From positions 74,834 to 138,833 of the forward strand of contig CAWCJO010000010.1 of assembly GCA_963795935.1 (NCBI GenBank): a DNA stretch of 64,000 nt, written 5' to 3'. The stretch is from JAICMB01 sp963795935 (GTDB lineage: Bacteria > Acidobacteriota > Terriglobia > Bryobacterales > Bryobacteraceae). The notes under the pieces were generated by a model. That model ran no database searches, was not told where the DNA came from, and saw only the letters and a list, made by a program, of their open reading frames with translations. Both the position numbers and the translations under genes were made by a program. Below are positions 54,424-62,651 of this stretch, one piece after another; position 1 is the first letter of the stretch; every line of letters starts with the position of its first letter.

Positions 54424-54807
54424 CAAGCTGCGGCTCGATCTCGCCAGGCCTCCCGATCCATTGTTGGCTCGCAACGGCGCGGACCGCTTGTGGAGTGGCG
54501 CACTCATTGCTCGCAGCGGTGCGCGGAAGTAGCCCAAAGTCGCTTTCCATCCCGATCGTCGGCGAGCGCCCGCGAATCGACTTCCGCGGCCTTGGGATTT
54601 TTCGCTCAACCCCGGTTTCGAATTGCACGGAAGCGTGGCGCGGCAATAAGCGAGAGCGTACAGGAGATGTGGCGTGGCTAGACAAAGCGCGGCATCGAAG
54701 CCGGCTTTTCGGGCGTACGAAGCAATATTGGTGTATACTCAAGAGGCCGAGCGAATTAAGAGTTTTTTCGCGGGTCGCTCTTTTCCCTCGACAGAAAGGT
54801 CACAATC
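54424..54807. other. 384-bp intergenic region with a possible leader hairpin
   Basis: After the desaturase there is no strong gene; short frames overlap on the plus strand without domains. A tatact box at 54734-54739 could be a -10 element, but no good -35 is seen. Downstream of it, gagcga (54749-54754) can pair with tcgctc (54775-54780), followed by tttt, a terminator-like hairpin in the leader of the gene at 54808. This could be an attenuator; no RNA family is recognised. Confidence 0.4.
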
Positions 54808-55179
54808 GTGCAGATTGCGTATATGGGATTCGTCCAGAGCGGGAGTATTCGTTCCTTTAATTTCGAAGGAAGTGAAGCGAGCCGCCCGGGGTACCGGCCC
54901 AAACGCGTCCAATTCTCGATGACGGCGGACATGACCATCGTGAGCCGCTTTCGCATCAAGTTCCAGGAGCTTCCAGCGCTTTGCCTGCGAACGCTTTCGG
55001 CGGCTGTCGAGACGTTTGAGGAGAGCGAGAAGGCTCCGGCCTCATACGTGTTGACCGAGGCGGACGTGCATGCCTATTGCGCTTCCATCGTGGCGAATCC
55101 GGCGCGGCCCGACCACCGCAAGCGATTTCGCCCCAAGCCCACGGAACATTCGCAGTTTCAGTGGCCCAAGAAAGCCTGA
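54808..55179 (+). CDS. hypothetical protein, 123 residues
   Basis: GTG 54808 is preceded by agaaaggt eight bases upstream. The soluble product shows a possible beta-rich N-terminal part (MQIAYMGFVQSGSIRSFNFE), a central segment (FSMTADMTIVSRFRIKFQEL) and a helical part (PALCLRTLSAAVETFEES). It ends in a basic tail. No known family. It precedes a small Cys-rich gene by 15 bp and may be co-transcribed with it. Confidence 0.55.
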   Translation: MQIAYMGFVQSGSIRSFNFEGSEASRPGYRPKRVQFSMTADMTIVSRFRIKFQELPALCLRTLSAAVETFEESEKAPASYVLTEADVHAYCASIVANPARPDHRKRFRPKPTEHSQFQWPKKA

Positions 55180-55194
55180 CGCGAGTTTGACGCG

Positions 55195-55446
55195 ATGTCA
55201 GTCTACAACCGGGTAGCGTACTTGCCGGACGGCAACGGCCGGGAACTCGAGGAAGACTACCGCCTCCTGGAGGCGGCGCAGTGTTGGTGCGGAGCTTCCA
55301 AGGACTTCGGCAAGAGCGTGTGCGGGATGTGCTGGGAGCGGCTCCCATCGCGTCATCGCGAAGCCTTGGTCGAGGCGCGCCCGGGCGTGGGCTTTGGACT
55401 CTCTTACGCCAGCGCGCGGCATTACTTGCGATTCGGATCGTCTTAA
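55195..55446 (+). CDS. small Cys-rich protein
   Basis: The 83-residue product has four cysteines in two CxC/CxxC-like pairs (AQCWCGASKDF and SVCGMCWERLP), suitable for one zinc ion. It then has a helix RHREALVEARPGVGFG. It lies between the hypothetical gene at 54808 and the palindrome-regulated gene at 55502. Function unknown. Confidence 0.55.
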   Translation: MSVYNRVAYLPDGNGRELEEDYRLLEAAQCWCGASKDFGKSVCGMCWERLPSRHREALVEARPGVGFGLSYASARHYLRFGSS

Positions 55447-55462
55447 GAACGCTCTTTCCCGT

Positions 55463-55493
55463 TTGACGTCCAAGTATGCGTGCATGTATACTT
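55463..55493 (+). promoter_or_regulatory. promoter overlapped by a palindromic operator
   Basis: TTGACG at 55463-55468 and TATACT at 55487-55492 are separated by 18 bp, close to a consensus sigma-70 promoter. A 22-bp near-perfect palindrome (55472-55493, two mismatched pairs, arms aagtat and atactt) covers the spacer and the -10 box. Transcription should start about 55499-55500, two or three bases before the ATG at 55502, so the mRNA would be nearly leaderless. A repressor bound to the palindrome would block the promoter. The encoded protein has a DNA-binding-like N-terminus, so self-regulation is a reasonable guess. Confidence 0.6.
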
Positions 55494-55501
55494 GTACCGT
55501 A

Positions 55502-55912
55502 ATGCCGAATAAGACCATCTACATCAAGGATTCCGATCTGCCGCTTTTCGAGCAGGCTCAGGAGCAGATCGGCGAAAGTATTTCATCTTTATTTGCGGAT
55601 TTTTTGCGGGAGCGCGTCGCGGGGCTAACGCCGCAAGAGCGCACCATTCTGGAACTCCGGACGCAGATCGCGAAAGAACGCGAGGCCTTGAAAGAGGAAC
55701 GCGCGCTGCCCGATTTCATCGATCGCGAGTTCGCGGCGGCGGAGGCTAATGCAAGCAAGTCCCTGAAGAGCTTGCGGTCGGGCGAAATCAAGAACGCGAA
55801 AGCGCATTTTTACGCCGCGAACACATATTACGAGTGGGCGCTGCGCGATTTAAAGCAGACGAGAGAGCTGAGTGAAAAGATCGCTGCCATGCTCGGGGCG
55901 GGCGGCAAATGA
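55502..55912 (+). CDS. small protein with ribbon-helix-helix-like N-terminus
   Basis: ATG 55502 gives MPNKTIYIKDSDLPLFEQAQ and then EQIGESISSLFADFLRERV, a strand-helix-helix pattern similar to ribbon-helix-helix DNA-binding proteins. A charged coiled segment (ERTILELRTQIAKEREALKE) and a C-terminal helix (YYEWALRDLKQTRELSEKIA) follow. A longer upstream frame exists but would cross the palindrome and promoter, so the start is set by the context. The 3' end overlaps the convergent DUF4342 gene by about 60 bp. About 136 residues, unassigned function. Confidence 0.65.
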   Translation: MPNKTIYIKDSDLPLFEQAQEQIGESISSLFADFLRERVAGLTPQERTILELRTQIAKEREALKEERALPDFIDREFAAAEANASKSLKSLRSGEIKNAKAHFYAANTYYEWALRDLKQTRELSEKIAAMLGAGGK

Positions 55913-56245
55913 CCGCTCCGCCCGGCATGCGTCCGCGCTTTTAAATGCCGGCGGGGCGTTCGGCGGCCGGCGGGGCGCCGCGTGGGGCTCGGAGCGCACG
56001 ACGACGATCGTAAATTTCGCGACCAAGGCCGAGATTGCGCCGATGGCCGCCAGCAAGGGAGCGAGTACCACTCCGATGGCGGCGATCGTCACCGGAATCT
56101 CCATAAACGTGTGGCCATGCTCGTCCTTGACGATGATGCGCTGCACGTTGCCTTCATGAATGAGCGCCGAGACTTTATCGACCAGGTCGCGCCCGAGCAC
56201 CTGAATCTCTTCCACGAATTGTTGAAATGCCAAAGTGGCCTCCAC
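55850..56245 (-). CDS. DUF4342 domain protein
   Basis: The 131-residue product matches DUF4342: GRDLVDKVSALIHEGNVQRI, then IVKDEHGHTFMEIPV, with hydrophobic segments TIAAIGVVLAPLLAAIGAIS and ALVAKFTIVVV. The conserved EGNxxRI and ExP motifs are visible. The C-terminal Pro/Arg-rich extension overlaps the opposite gene and may be poorly defined. The membrane segments suggest an inner-membrane association. Function unknown. Confidence 0.75.
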   Translation of the reverse strand: MEATLAFQQFVEEIQVLGRDLVDKVSALIHEGNVQRIIVKDEHGHTFMEIPVTIAAIGVVLAPLLAAIGAISALVAKFTIVVVRSEPHAAPRRPPNAPPAFKSADACRAERSFAARPEHGSDLFTQLSRLL

Positions 56246-56293
56246 TTGTTCCTACGCATCGAGGAGTGAATGTGTTCCGGCGTTTACGCGTTC

Positions 56294-57889
56294 TCAGGCG
56301 ACCGCCTGGATGCTGCGCAGCGTGATGCGTGTGGTGCGGACCTGGTCGGCCTTGACCTGGCGCAGCCCTTGCTGGACCATCGCGAACACAACATACCAGC
56401 TCACCACGCCGAGCACGATTTCCTTGAGGAAAAAAGGAAGATGCACGGGCGTGTCCCACAGGGTGTGCAGCGCGACGGGGATGATGAAGGCCTTTAGAAA
56501 CTTAGGGTCCAGGACCATTTTGATTTGCAGCGGCTGGTCCTTCTTGACGCGCCACAGCGCGCCGGCTGCGATGGCGGTCCAGGCGACATGGCCGAAGGGG
56601 CTGAGCGCGGCTCGAAGATAGATGACGTAGCTCATGACCTCGATGCTGCGCGCCTTAAGGAGCATCTCGAAGGCATAGCCCATGCTCTCGAAAACGGCAA
56701 ACCCGACGCCGACGGCGGCTCCGAAGAGCATGCCGTTGAGGATGTACTTGTATCTCGCTCCGGCGGCGACGCCGCGCATAACAAGAAACACGGCGGCAAG
56801 TTTCGCTACCTCCTCGACGATGCCGGGCGAGAGCGGCCCGAGCTGCCCCAGAATCGGAATGTCGTAACCGATGACCGCGACCAAAAGGGACAGCGCGCCG
56901 CCCATCGAAATCAGGATCGCGATCTTGTAGTAGGAGACGTTGCGCGGCGTGTTGAGCTCGAAAAAGAGGAGGACGGTGGCGAGCGGAACGGCAAGCGATC
57001 CCATCATGATGACGGCGGGCACGGCCTTGATGTTGTGGAAATTCGTCATGACGATGACGAACAGCACGTAGGCGAGCCCAACGGCGGCGAGCACCCGCAT
57101 GAACAGCCACGGCTTGGGCCAACCGGTCTGAGCTTTGTCGATGGAAGGGGTGGTGCGGTAGGTTCCGACGGTGAGGTAGTCCTCAAGCTCCTCGGCGCTG
57201 CGTTTCTTGAAAACTTCCGAGAACATCTCACGCAGACTGAAGCCTTCGAGCTTTTCGGTTCCGGCGAGCCGGTTCAACTGCTCCTGCATCGATTGCAGGA
57301 GGTTGCCGCCCTGCTGCGCCGGCGAAGCGTTGACGCGCCAAATGGAGGATCCGATGCGGAACTCCTGGCCAGGAAGCAACTCCCCGGAGGAGAAGGGCTG
57401 CGCGTTGACAAACACCGGGTTGGGCGAGAGGGCGCGGAAGCGCAGGCGGTTATTGGCGGCGCTGAGGGCGGCGTGTTGCGGGGCTACCAGCGGGTCGACC
57501 TGTCCGATTCCGGTGGAGCGGCCCATGACCGTTTCGGTTGCGAGGACGGTGTAGAATTTCCCGGCGTCGGGTCCGGAGAGGCAGGTGACGTACAGTGCCG
57601 GGATGGCGGGTTGCGGGCCGGCGGGGCCCGGGCCGGGGTGGGGCGGAGGAGGGGTTTGATAATACGGGACGCCCTGCGGCGGAGGTGGCGCGCCCGGCGG
57701 TGGCAGGCCGCCGCCGGGGTTGGGGTTCCGCGCCGGGCCGGGTTGAGGCATTCCGGCAATCGATTGGGGATGTTGAAACGGCTGAGCGGGAGGAACGGCA
57801 GGGGCGTTCGCCGCGCTTCCACAGTTGCCGCAGTAAACAGTGCCGGGGTTCAGGGGAGCGCCGCAGAGGGCGCAAGGCGTGTTGGGCAT
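56294..57889 (-). CDS. PrsW-family intramembrane protease with zinc ribbon and FHA domain
   Basis: The 531-residue protein has a zinc ribbon (Cys6, Cys9, Cys20, Cys23), a Pro-rich linker, an FHA-like domain (~98-190, with VMGRSTGIGQVDPLVAPQHA for phosphothreonine-type binding), a linker, and a membrane domain of about eight helices from residue 260. PrsW motifs are GIVEEVAKLAAVF (Glu359-Glu360), GFAVFESMGY (Glu401), SPFGHVAWTAI (His434) and VALHTLWDTPVH (His475). PrsW-type proteases cut single-pass anti-sigma factors. Fusion to an FHA domain suggests activity controlled by phosphorylation of a partner. Part of its C-terminal coding sequence is duplicated at 58110-58325. Confidence 0.88.
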   Translation of the reverse strand: MPNTPCALCGAPLNPGTVYCGNCGSAANAPAVPPAQPFQHPQSIAGMPQPGPARNPNPGGGLPPPGAPPPPQGVPYYQTPPPPHPGPGPAGPQPAIPALYVTCLSGPDAGKFYTVLATETVMGRSTGIGQVDPLVAPQHAALSAANNRLRFRALSPNPVFVNAQPFSSGELLPGQEFRIGSSIWRVNASPAQQGGNLLQSMQEQLNRLAGTEKLEGFSLREMFSEVFKKRSAEELEDYLTVGTYRTTPSIDKAQTGWPKPWLFMRVLAAVGLAYVLFVIVMTNFHNIKAVPAVIMMGSLAVPLATVLLFFELNTPRNVSYYKIAILISMGGALSLLVAVIGYDIPILGQLGPLSPGIVEEVAKLAAVFLVMRGVAAGARYKYILNGMLFGAAVGVGFAVFESMGYAFEMLLKARSIEVMSYVIYLRAALSPFGHVAWTAIAAGALWRVKKDQPLQIKMVLDPKFLKAFIIPVALHTLWDTPVHLPFFLKEIVLGVVSWYVVFAMVQQGLRQVKADQVRTTRITLRSIQAVA

Positions 57890-57944
57890 GGCGCTAAACC
57901 GCGCGAAAAGTATAGCGCATTCAAAGGCATCCGGCGGTCTGCCG

Positions 57945-58325
57945 TCAGTCTTCGATCTTGTAGATTGTTAAGCCACTGAGGAGCTTGGGGTAGAGATTCG
58001 TGGATTTCTGCGGCACGATGCCGCCGGAAAACGCGGTTTCGGCGACTTGGACGATGGTGGTCGGCTCCAGCGGAAACGCAACTTGGGCGGGGCCGCGCCG
58101 GTAAGCCGCTCGACAGACAGGGATGATGAAGGCCTTGAGAAACTTGGGATCCAGGACCGTTTTGATCTGGAGAGGCTGGTCCTTCTTCACGCGCCATAAA
58201 GCGCTGACGGCGATAGCGGTCCAGGCGACATGGCGCAAGGGGCTGAGCGGGCCCGCGAATAAACGACGCAGCTCATGCCTCGATGGTGCGCGCTTGGAGG
58301 AGGATCTCAAAGGCATATCCCATGC
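57945..58325 (-). pseudogene. chimeric remnant: duplicated PrsW segment joined to a DUF1015-like tail
   Basis: From 58325 the sequence mirrors the PrsW gene: MGYAFEILLQARTIE, then after a shift SPLRHVAWTAIAVSALWRVK, KDQPLQIKTVLDPKFLKAFI. Near 58110 it changes in frame to VAFPLEPTTIVQVAETAFSG and GIVPQKSTNLYPKLLSGLTI, the typical end of DUF1015-family proteins, with the stop at 57945. Neither part is complete. The junction with the transposase fragment at about 58326 marks a rearrangement. Confidence 0.75.
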
Positions 58326-58830
58326 AAGAGTATCCCATTCAGGACGTACACTGGCGAGACTTTTTCGCCCTGCTACAGGGACGCGGATTGAGCGGCGTGC
58401 GGCTGCTGATCAGCGACGACCACGCCGGCATGAAGGCGGCGCGAGAGGCGCGCTTTCCCGGCGTACCCTGGCAGCGCTGCCGGTTCCGCCTACAGCAGAA
58501 TGCTGGCCATTACGTGCCGCGCATCGAAATGCGCCGCGAAGTGGCGGCCGATCTGCGCGCCGTCTTCGAATGCACGGACCGGCTGGAGGTGGATTGCCGC
58601 TTGCGTCTGGCCGTAGACAAATACCGCCAACGCGCGCCGAAGCTGAGCGCCTGGATGGAGACCAATGTGGCCGAAAGTTTCACGGTCTTCGCCTTCGCAA
58701 GCTCATCGCCGCCGCTTGCGCACGTCAAATCTCATGGAGAGAATCAGTAAAGAGTTGAAGCGCCAGACGCGGGTGGCGCATTTTCCCCATGCCGCTCCTC
58801 ACCTTGAGAATTCGTGATCCGGCGTACGGG
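58326..58830 (+). pseudogene. IS256-family transposase fragment
   Basis: A plus-strand frame carries VHWRDFFALLQGRGLSGVRL, LISDDHAGMKAAREARFPGV and PWQRCRFRLQQNAGHYVPR, the middle of an IS256 transposase from a different subgroup than the complete elements here. The first catalytic Asp region is missing. The frame shifts near 58690 and later sequence reads SNLMERISKELKRQTRVA before ending about 58830. No inverted repeats were found. It abuts the PrsW/DUF1015 remnant. Confidence 0.85.
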
Positions 58831-59127
58831 CTTGCTCACCCTGACTTCCCCGCTGGAGCGAAAGAGTGCGGAGCCGGTGCTTCTGGTACCTACGTGTGCG
58901 GTCTTATCTCAAGTAATCCGGTCATTTAGCTTGACCTAATCGGCATATCTAACATACGATCATCCCTGACGGTTCGCTACCGATGCCGCGGTGAAACTCA
59001 GCGAGTAAAAATATCACTTGTTGCTGGAGGATTTACTAAACTCGAGCAGGGTGCTTGCTGTCCTTCGTCCAGCCCCGCACAACACCGACATCGCCGATCC
59101 GAAGATCGTCAACGCCGCATTATTTAC
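58831..59127. other. 297-bp intergenic stretch
   Basis: No gene is visible between the transposase fragment and the left repeat of IS copy 2. TTGACC (58931-58936) and TACGAT (58955-58960) with 18 bp spacing resemble a weak promoter pointing toward the element. The last bases may belong to a gene interrupted by the IS, but no frame is long enough to identify it. Confidence 0.4.
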
Positions 59128-59229
59128 GAGGGCGTCCCAAGTTTAGTTGAAGGTTGGTAGGCGGCGGTTGGCGCCGATTCGATAGAATCCGGTTGCCAGA
59201 CGCAGAAAAACCGAAAGGAGCCTACCGCC

Positions 59230-62200
59230 GTGAAAAAACCTTATCACATCGTGACCCGCGCCGCGCGCGAGTCGGCAGCCGTCATCGAACAGTTCTGCCA
59301 AGCCAACGGGCAGATCCTGCTCCCCATCGTCAACTTGATCCAGAATGCCAGCCAGGTGGTGGAGACCGTGATCTATGAAATCGGGCATCAAACGCTGGAA
59401 CAGATTCTGCTCCTGAGCGCCGAGCAACTCGCCGGCGCACGCACTCCCGGCAAAGCTAGCGGCGAGATCCGCCACCATGGATCGCAAGCGGGCAGTGTGC
59501 AACTGGCGGACCGGAAGATGAAAGTGAAACGGCCCCGGCTACGGCACAAGAGCCAAGGTGAAGTGAAGGTCCCCGCCTATGAGATGCTGCGCCGCGATCG
59601 AGGTCTCGCTCAGCACATGCTGGGCGCTCTGCTGCGCGGGGTGTCGACCCGGGAATACCAGGAAGTTCTGCCGCGGATGGCGGAAACGGTGGGGGTGTCG
59701 CGCAGCGCCATCAGCCGCAAAGCCATCGAGGCGAGCACGGCGCAACTGCAGCAGTTGCAAGAGCGGCGCTGGGACAAGGTCGAAATCCTGGTGATCTACA
59801 TCGATGGCCAACGCTTTGGGGCACAGCACGTGCTCAGCGCCGTGGGAGTCGATGAGGAAGGAAAGAAGCACATCCTGGGTATCGCGGCCGGCGCGACGGA
59901 GAACGCGGCCGCCGTCAAGACGCTGTTAACGCGCTTGCGAGAGCAAGGTTTGCCCACGGACCGCAAATACTTGTTCATCATTGACGGCGCGAAAGCCTTG
60001 CGAGCTGGTATCGACGAAGTTTTCGGCTCCGATCAGCCGGTACAGCGGTGTCGCAATCACATCGCGGGCCGAGACCCGCCTTTCCAGAGGGGTGAAACGT
60101 CCCCTTCCGGGCAAGTCCCTATGAGCCCGGTAGCCTGGGGTCAGGCATGGCGAGGTAACTTGCCATGTCGAAGCAGATCCGACACGTAGCCTCAGTACCC
60201 AGTCCGGAGGCACGGGCAAAAGTTCAGGCCGTACCGAGAGGGAATGTATGGCGCCGTCATGGCATCTCGAACGGGTATTACTGGGAGAGTTCGGGAATGG
60301 GATGGTCGAGCCTCCTGTGTATGGGCGAAGACAGCAACGGCTGTGGATGCGCAGGGAAGGGAAACAGTCGTCATCCCCGGTGTTTCAAGCAACGGCATGA
60401 ATGGAAGGAACGGTGAGGGAACGGTCGAGATCCCGCGCGGTCGGCGGATACTCCGCCGCCGTAAGCGGCCTTATAAGGCATAAGCCGAAGTAGGCGGCGA
60501 TGCCGGGCGGGAAGTCGGAAGAGGCCATATCGTAGCGATGAAGGCGCGGACAGCAAAACCCGCCGGAGCGAAGGGCCTCAACTCGAGCCATGCTGACGAA
60601 GAAGGAGGGATTTCGTGACTGCCGATGAGGCTCAACGCACGACGTTAGAAAAGGTCCGTGTACTTCAGAGGAAGCTATACCGAGCGGCCAAGGCTCAGCC
60701 GCAACGAACGTTCGGAGTTCTGTTTGACAAGGTCTGCAGTTTGGAGGTGTTGTGGTTTGCATGGGAGCAAGTTCGGCGTAACCGCGGAGCCGCGGGCGTC
60801 GATGGTGAAACCATTGAATCGATCGAGGCGAGGGGAACGCTATGGTTTCTTCTGGAACTGCGGGAGGAACTGATACAGCAGCGATACCGGCCCCAACCGG
60901 TGCGCCGGGTGTTCATCCCTAAGCCCGACGGGCGGCAAAGACCGCTGGGAATCCCAGGAGTAAAGGATCGAGTCGCACAGGCGGCGGTGAAGGTTGTAAT
61001 CGAGCCGCTGTTTGAAGCCAGCTTCCGACCGGGATCGTATGGGTTCCGGCCCAAACGGAGCGCCAAGCAAGCGATCTACGATCTCCGCAAATGGGTAACC
61101 TACGGCTACGACAAAGTCATCGACTTGGATCTCAAAAATTACTTCGACACGATTGACCACGAAATTTTGGTCAAGCTGGTACAACGGCGGGTCCGTGATC
61201 CGCGCGTGCTGCGGCTGATCAGATTGTGGTTGAAGGCCGGAGTGATGCACGGCGGGATTCTGGAAGAGACCATGGTCGGCTCCCCGCAAGGGGCAGTGAT
61301 CTCGCCGCTGCTGTCCAACATCTACTTGCACCCGCTCGATCTGTACTGGGAGCGGGAGGTGAAGGCGACGAAGATGGTCCGCTATGCCGATGACCTGGTG
61401 GTGCTGTGCCGATGGAAGCCGCCAGAGGTATACATGCCGAAGCTGAGGCAGTTCCTGGCGCGGCTGCGGGTGACTGTCAATGAAGACAAGACTCGCAGCG
61501 TCGATGCAAAGGATGGCTTCGACTTTCTGGGGGTGCACTTTCGGAAACAGCCCTCGCGGCGCGATGTCAGCAAGTGGTTTTGCTACTGCTGGCCGTCGCA
61601 ACGATCGATGCAGCGGATTCGGGACAAGGTGAAAGCGGCTATCGGCCGTGATAACCGCCCGACGCTGCAGGAGAAGTTGGACCGGCTGAACCCGATACTG
61701 CGGGGATGGTCGGCCTACTTTGGCTGGCTCAACTCCGCCCAACATTTTCGGAAGGTGGATCAATATGTTACATGGAAACTTCGACGTTGGTTGCAGGCCA
61801 AGCATCAGCGCAGACGACGGGCGTTCTGGAAGACGCCACTGGCCTACTGGAGAAAGGCTGGCCTGTACTCGACGCAGGGTCGGATTGTGCATACGAGCTG
61901 AATGCCGTCGGGGGAAGGCTCCCGGAGAGCCGTATGAGGGAAAACTTCACGTACGGTTCGATGAGGGGGTGCTGGAGACGGAGCTATGGAGCGGATTGAG
62001 ACACCGGCGTTGTGGCGAAAGCTGCCGGTAACCGAAATCCCCGTTCCTGTGGCCACCGCGCCAGCGCCCTACTCTGCAGCTGGAAAACGTCATGAAGGAG
62101 CTGCCCAAGGAACAGCAAGGCCAAACGCGGCACCTGATGCGGGCCGCCTGGAAGGTAAAGACGGCAGAGGAAGGCGAGAAGCGGCTGGAGCAAATCGCGC

Positions 62201-62532
62201 GCCTGCTGGAGCGCGATCACGAATCCGCGGCGCGGAGCTTGCGTGAAGGAATGAAGGAAATGTTCACCTTGCAGAGGCTTCAAATCCCGGTAAGCTTGCA
62301 CAAGTGCCTGGCTACCACCAACCTCATTGAAAGCCCACACAGTGGAGTTCGTCATCGCACGGATAACGTGAGCCGCTGGCGCGACAGCGACATGGTGGAG
62401 CGTTGGGTGGCATCGGCCTGGTTACTCACTGAAAAGCATTTTCACCGTATCGATGGTTATGAGCATCTGTGGGCTTTGGCCGCGATCCTTGGCCGGGAAA
62501 CCAAGTCAGCGAAAAAGGAGAACGTAGCGTAA
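59230..62532 (+). CDS. IS256-family transposase, split by a group II intron
   Basis: Exons 59230-60061 and 62078-62532 join to an uninterrupted 428-codon frame (GTG start, MKKPYHIVTRAARESAAVIE). The split lies within the Lys codon of QRCRNHKLENV, between the second catalytic Asp (FIIDGAKAL) and the catalytic Glu (NLIESPHSG). The first Asp is in VIYIDGQRFG. A zinc-binding-like N-terminal part precedes the RNase H-like core, ending GRETKSAKKENVA. Splicing would restore it exactly to the arrangement seen in copy 1, where the site is uninterrupted. Without splicing the product truncates inside the intron. This is probably the only potentially functional transposase of the pair. Confidence 0.9.
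60615..61901 (+). CDS. ltrA: group II intron reverse transcriptase/maturase
   Basis: GTG 60615 follows gaaggaggga. The 428-residue protein has an N-terminal RT0 region, RT fingers and palm (RRVFIPKPDGRQRPLGIPGV, SYGFRPKRSA) and the catalytic YADD (residues 257-260). The thumb/maturase X domain has LDRLNPILRGWSAYFGWLNS. No HNH endonuclease domain follows, so the intron would need the replication-fork or transposition-linked route for mobility. The protein binds intron RNA to promote splicing and reverse-transcribes it into DNA. The IEP frame is intact. Confidence 0.96.
   Translation: MTADEAQRTTLEKVRVLQRKLYRAAKAQPQRTFGVLFDKVCSLEVLWFAWEQVRRNRGAAGVDGETIESIEARGTLWFLLELREELIQQRYRPQPVRRVFIPKPDGRQRPLGIPGVKDRVAQAAVKVVIEPLFEASFRPGSYGFRPKRSAKQAIYDLRKWVTYGYDKVIDLDLKNYFDTIDHEILVKLVQRRVRDPRVLRLIRLWLKAGVMHGGILEETMVGSPQGAVISPLLSNIYLHPLDLYWEREVKATKMVRYADDLVVLCRWKPPEVYMPKLRQFLARLRVTVNEDKTRSVDAKDGFDFLGVHFRKQPSRRDVSKWFCYCWPSQRSMQRIRDKVKAAIGRDNRPTLQEKLDRLNPILRGWSAYFGWLNSAQHFRKVDQYVTWKLRRWLQAKHQRRRRAFWKTPLAYWRKAGLYSTQGRIVHTS
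61927..62077 (+). ncRNA. group II intron domains V and VI
   Basis: The 33-base domain V hairpin (61927-61959) has the conserved gagccgtatgag and cgtacggttc arms and an aaaa-type loop. Domain VI can close by pairing gggtgctgg (61967-61975) with ccagcgccc (62061-62069), a 9-bp stem with one G-U pair, leaving an unusually long interior (about 85 bases). The exon junction follows eight bases later at 62078. Confidence 0.8.
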
Positions 62533-62651
62533 CATGAACTCAGCCGCCCCCATCAACCTTCAACTAAACTCGGGACGCCTTCTTGCTTCAGAGGGGACCC
62601 ACGGAGCGCTTCGTAGGGAGCGCGTGGTCCGGACGCTGAACGTGATCTCCC

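Larger units (their letters stand above)
60062..62077 (+). mobile_element. group II intron in the transposase gene
   Basis: Boundaries are set by comparison with copy 1: removing 60062-62077 recreates its CACAAGCTGG sequence. The 5' ribozyme region (about 550 bases) is followed by the maturase gene, then a domain V-like hairpin (61927-61959) and domain VI up to 62077. The 5' end reads TCGCG instead of the usual GUGYG, and the 3' end CTCTGC is also unusual, so splicing efficiency is uncertain. Total length 2,016 bp. Confidence 0.88.
59128..62582 (+). mobile_element. IS256-type insertion sequence, copy 2, carrying a group II intron
   Basis: The element is bounded by inverted repeats at 59128-59156 and 62554-62582, nearly the same as those of copy 1. 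Without the 2,016-bp intron it would be 1,439 bp. Flanking 8-mers (ttatttac and ttgcttca) do not match, so a clean target duplication is missing: either the copy has been involved in recombination or the duplication has decayed. Its transposase frame is intact apart from the intron. Confidence 0.92.

Noticed and set aside
59120..62590. target duplication around IS copy 2
   Set aside because: The flanking 8-mers ttatttac and ttgcttca share only some positions. This is not a convincing duplication.
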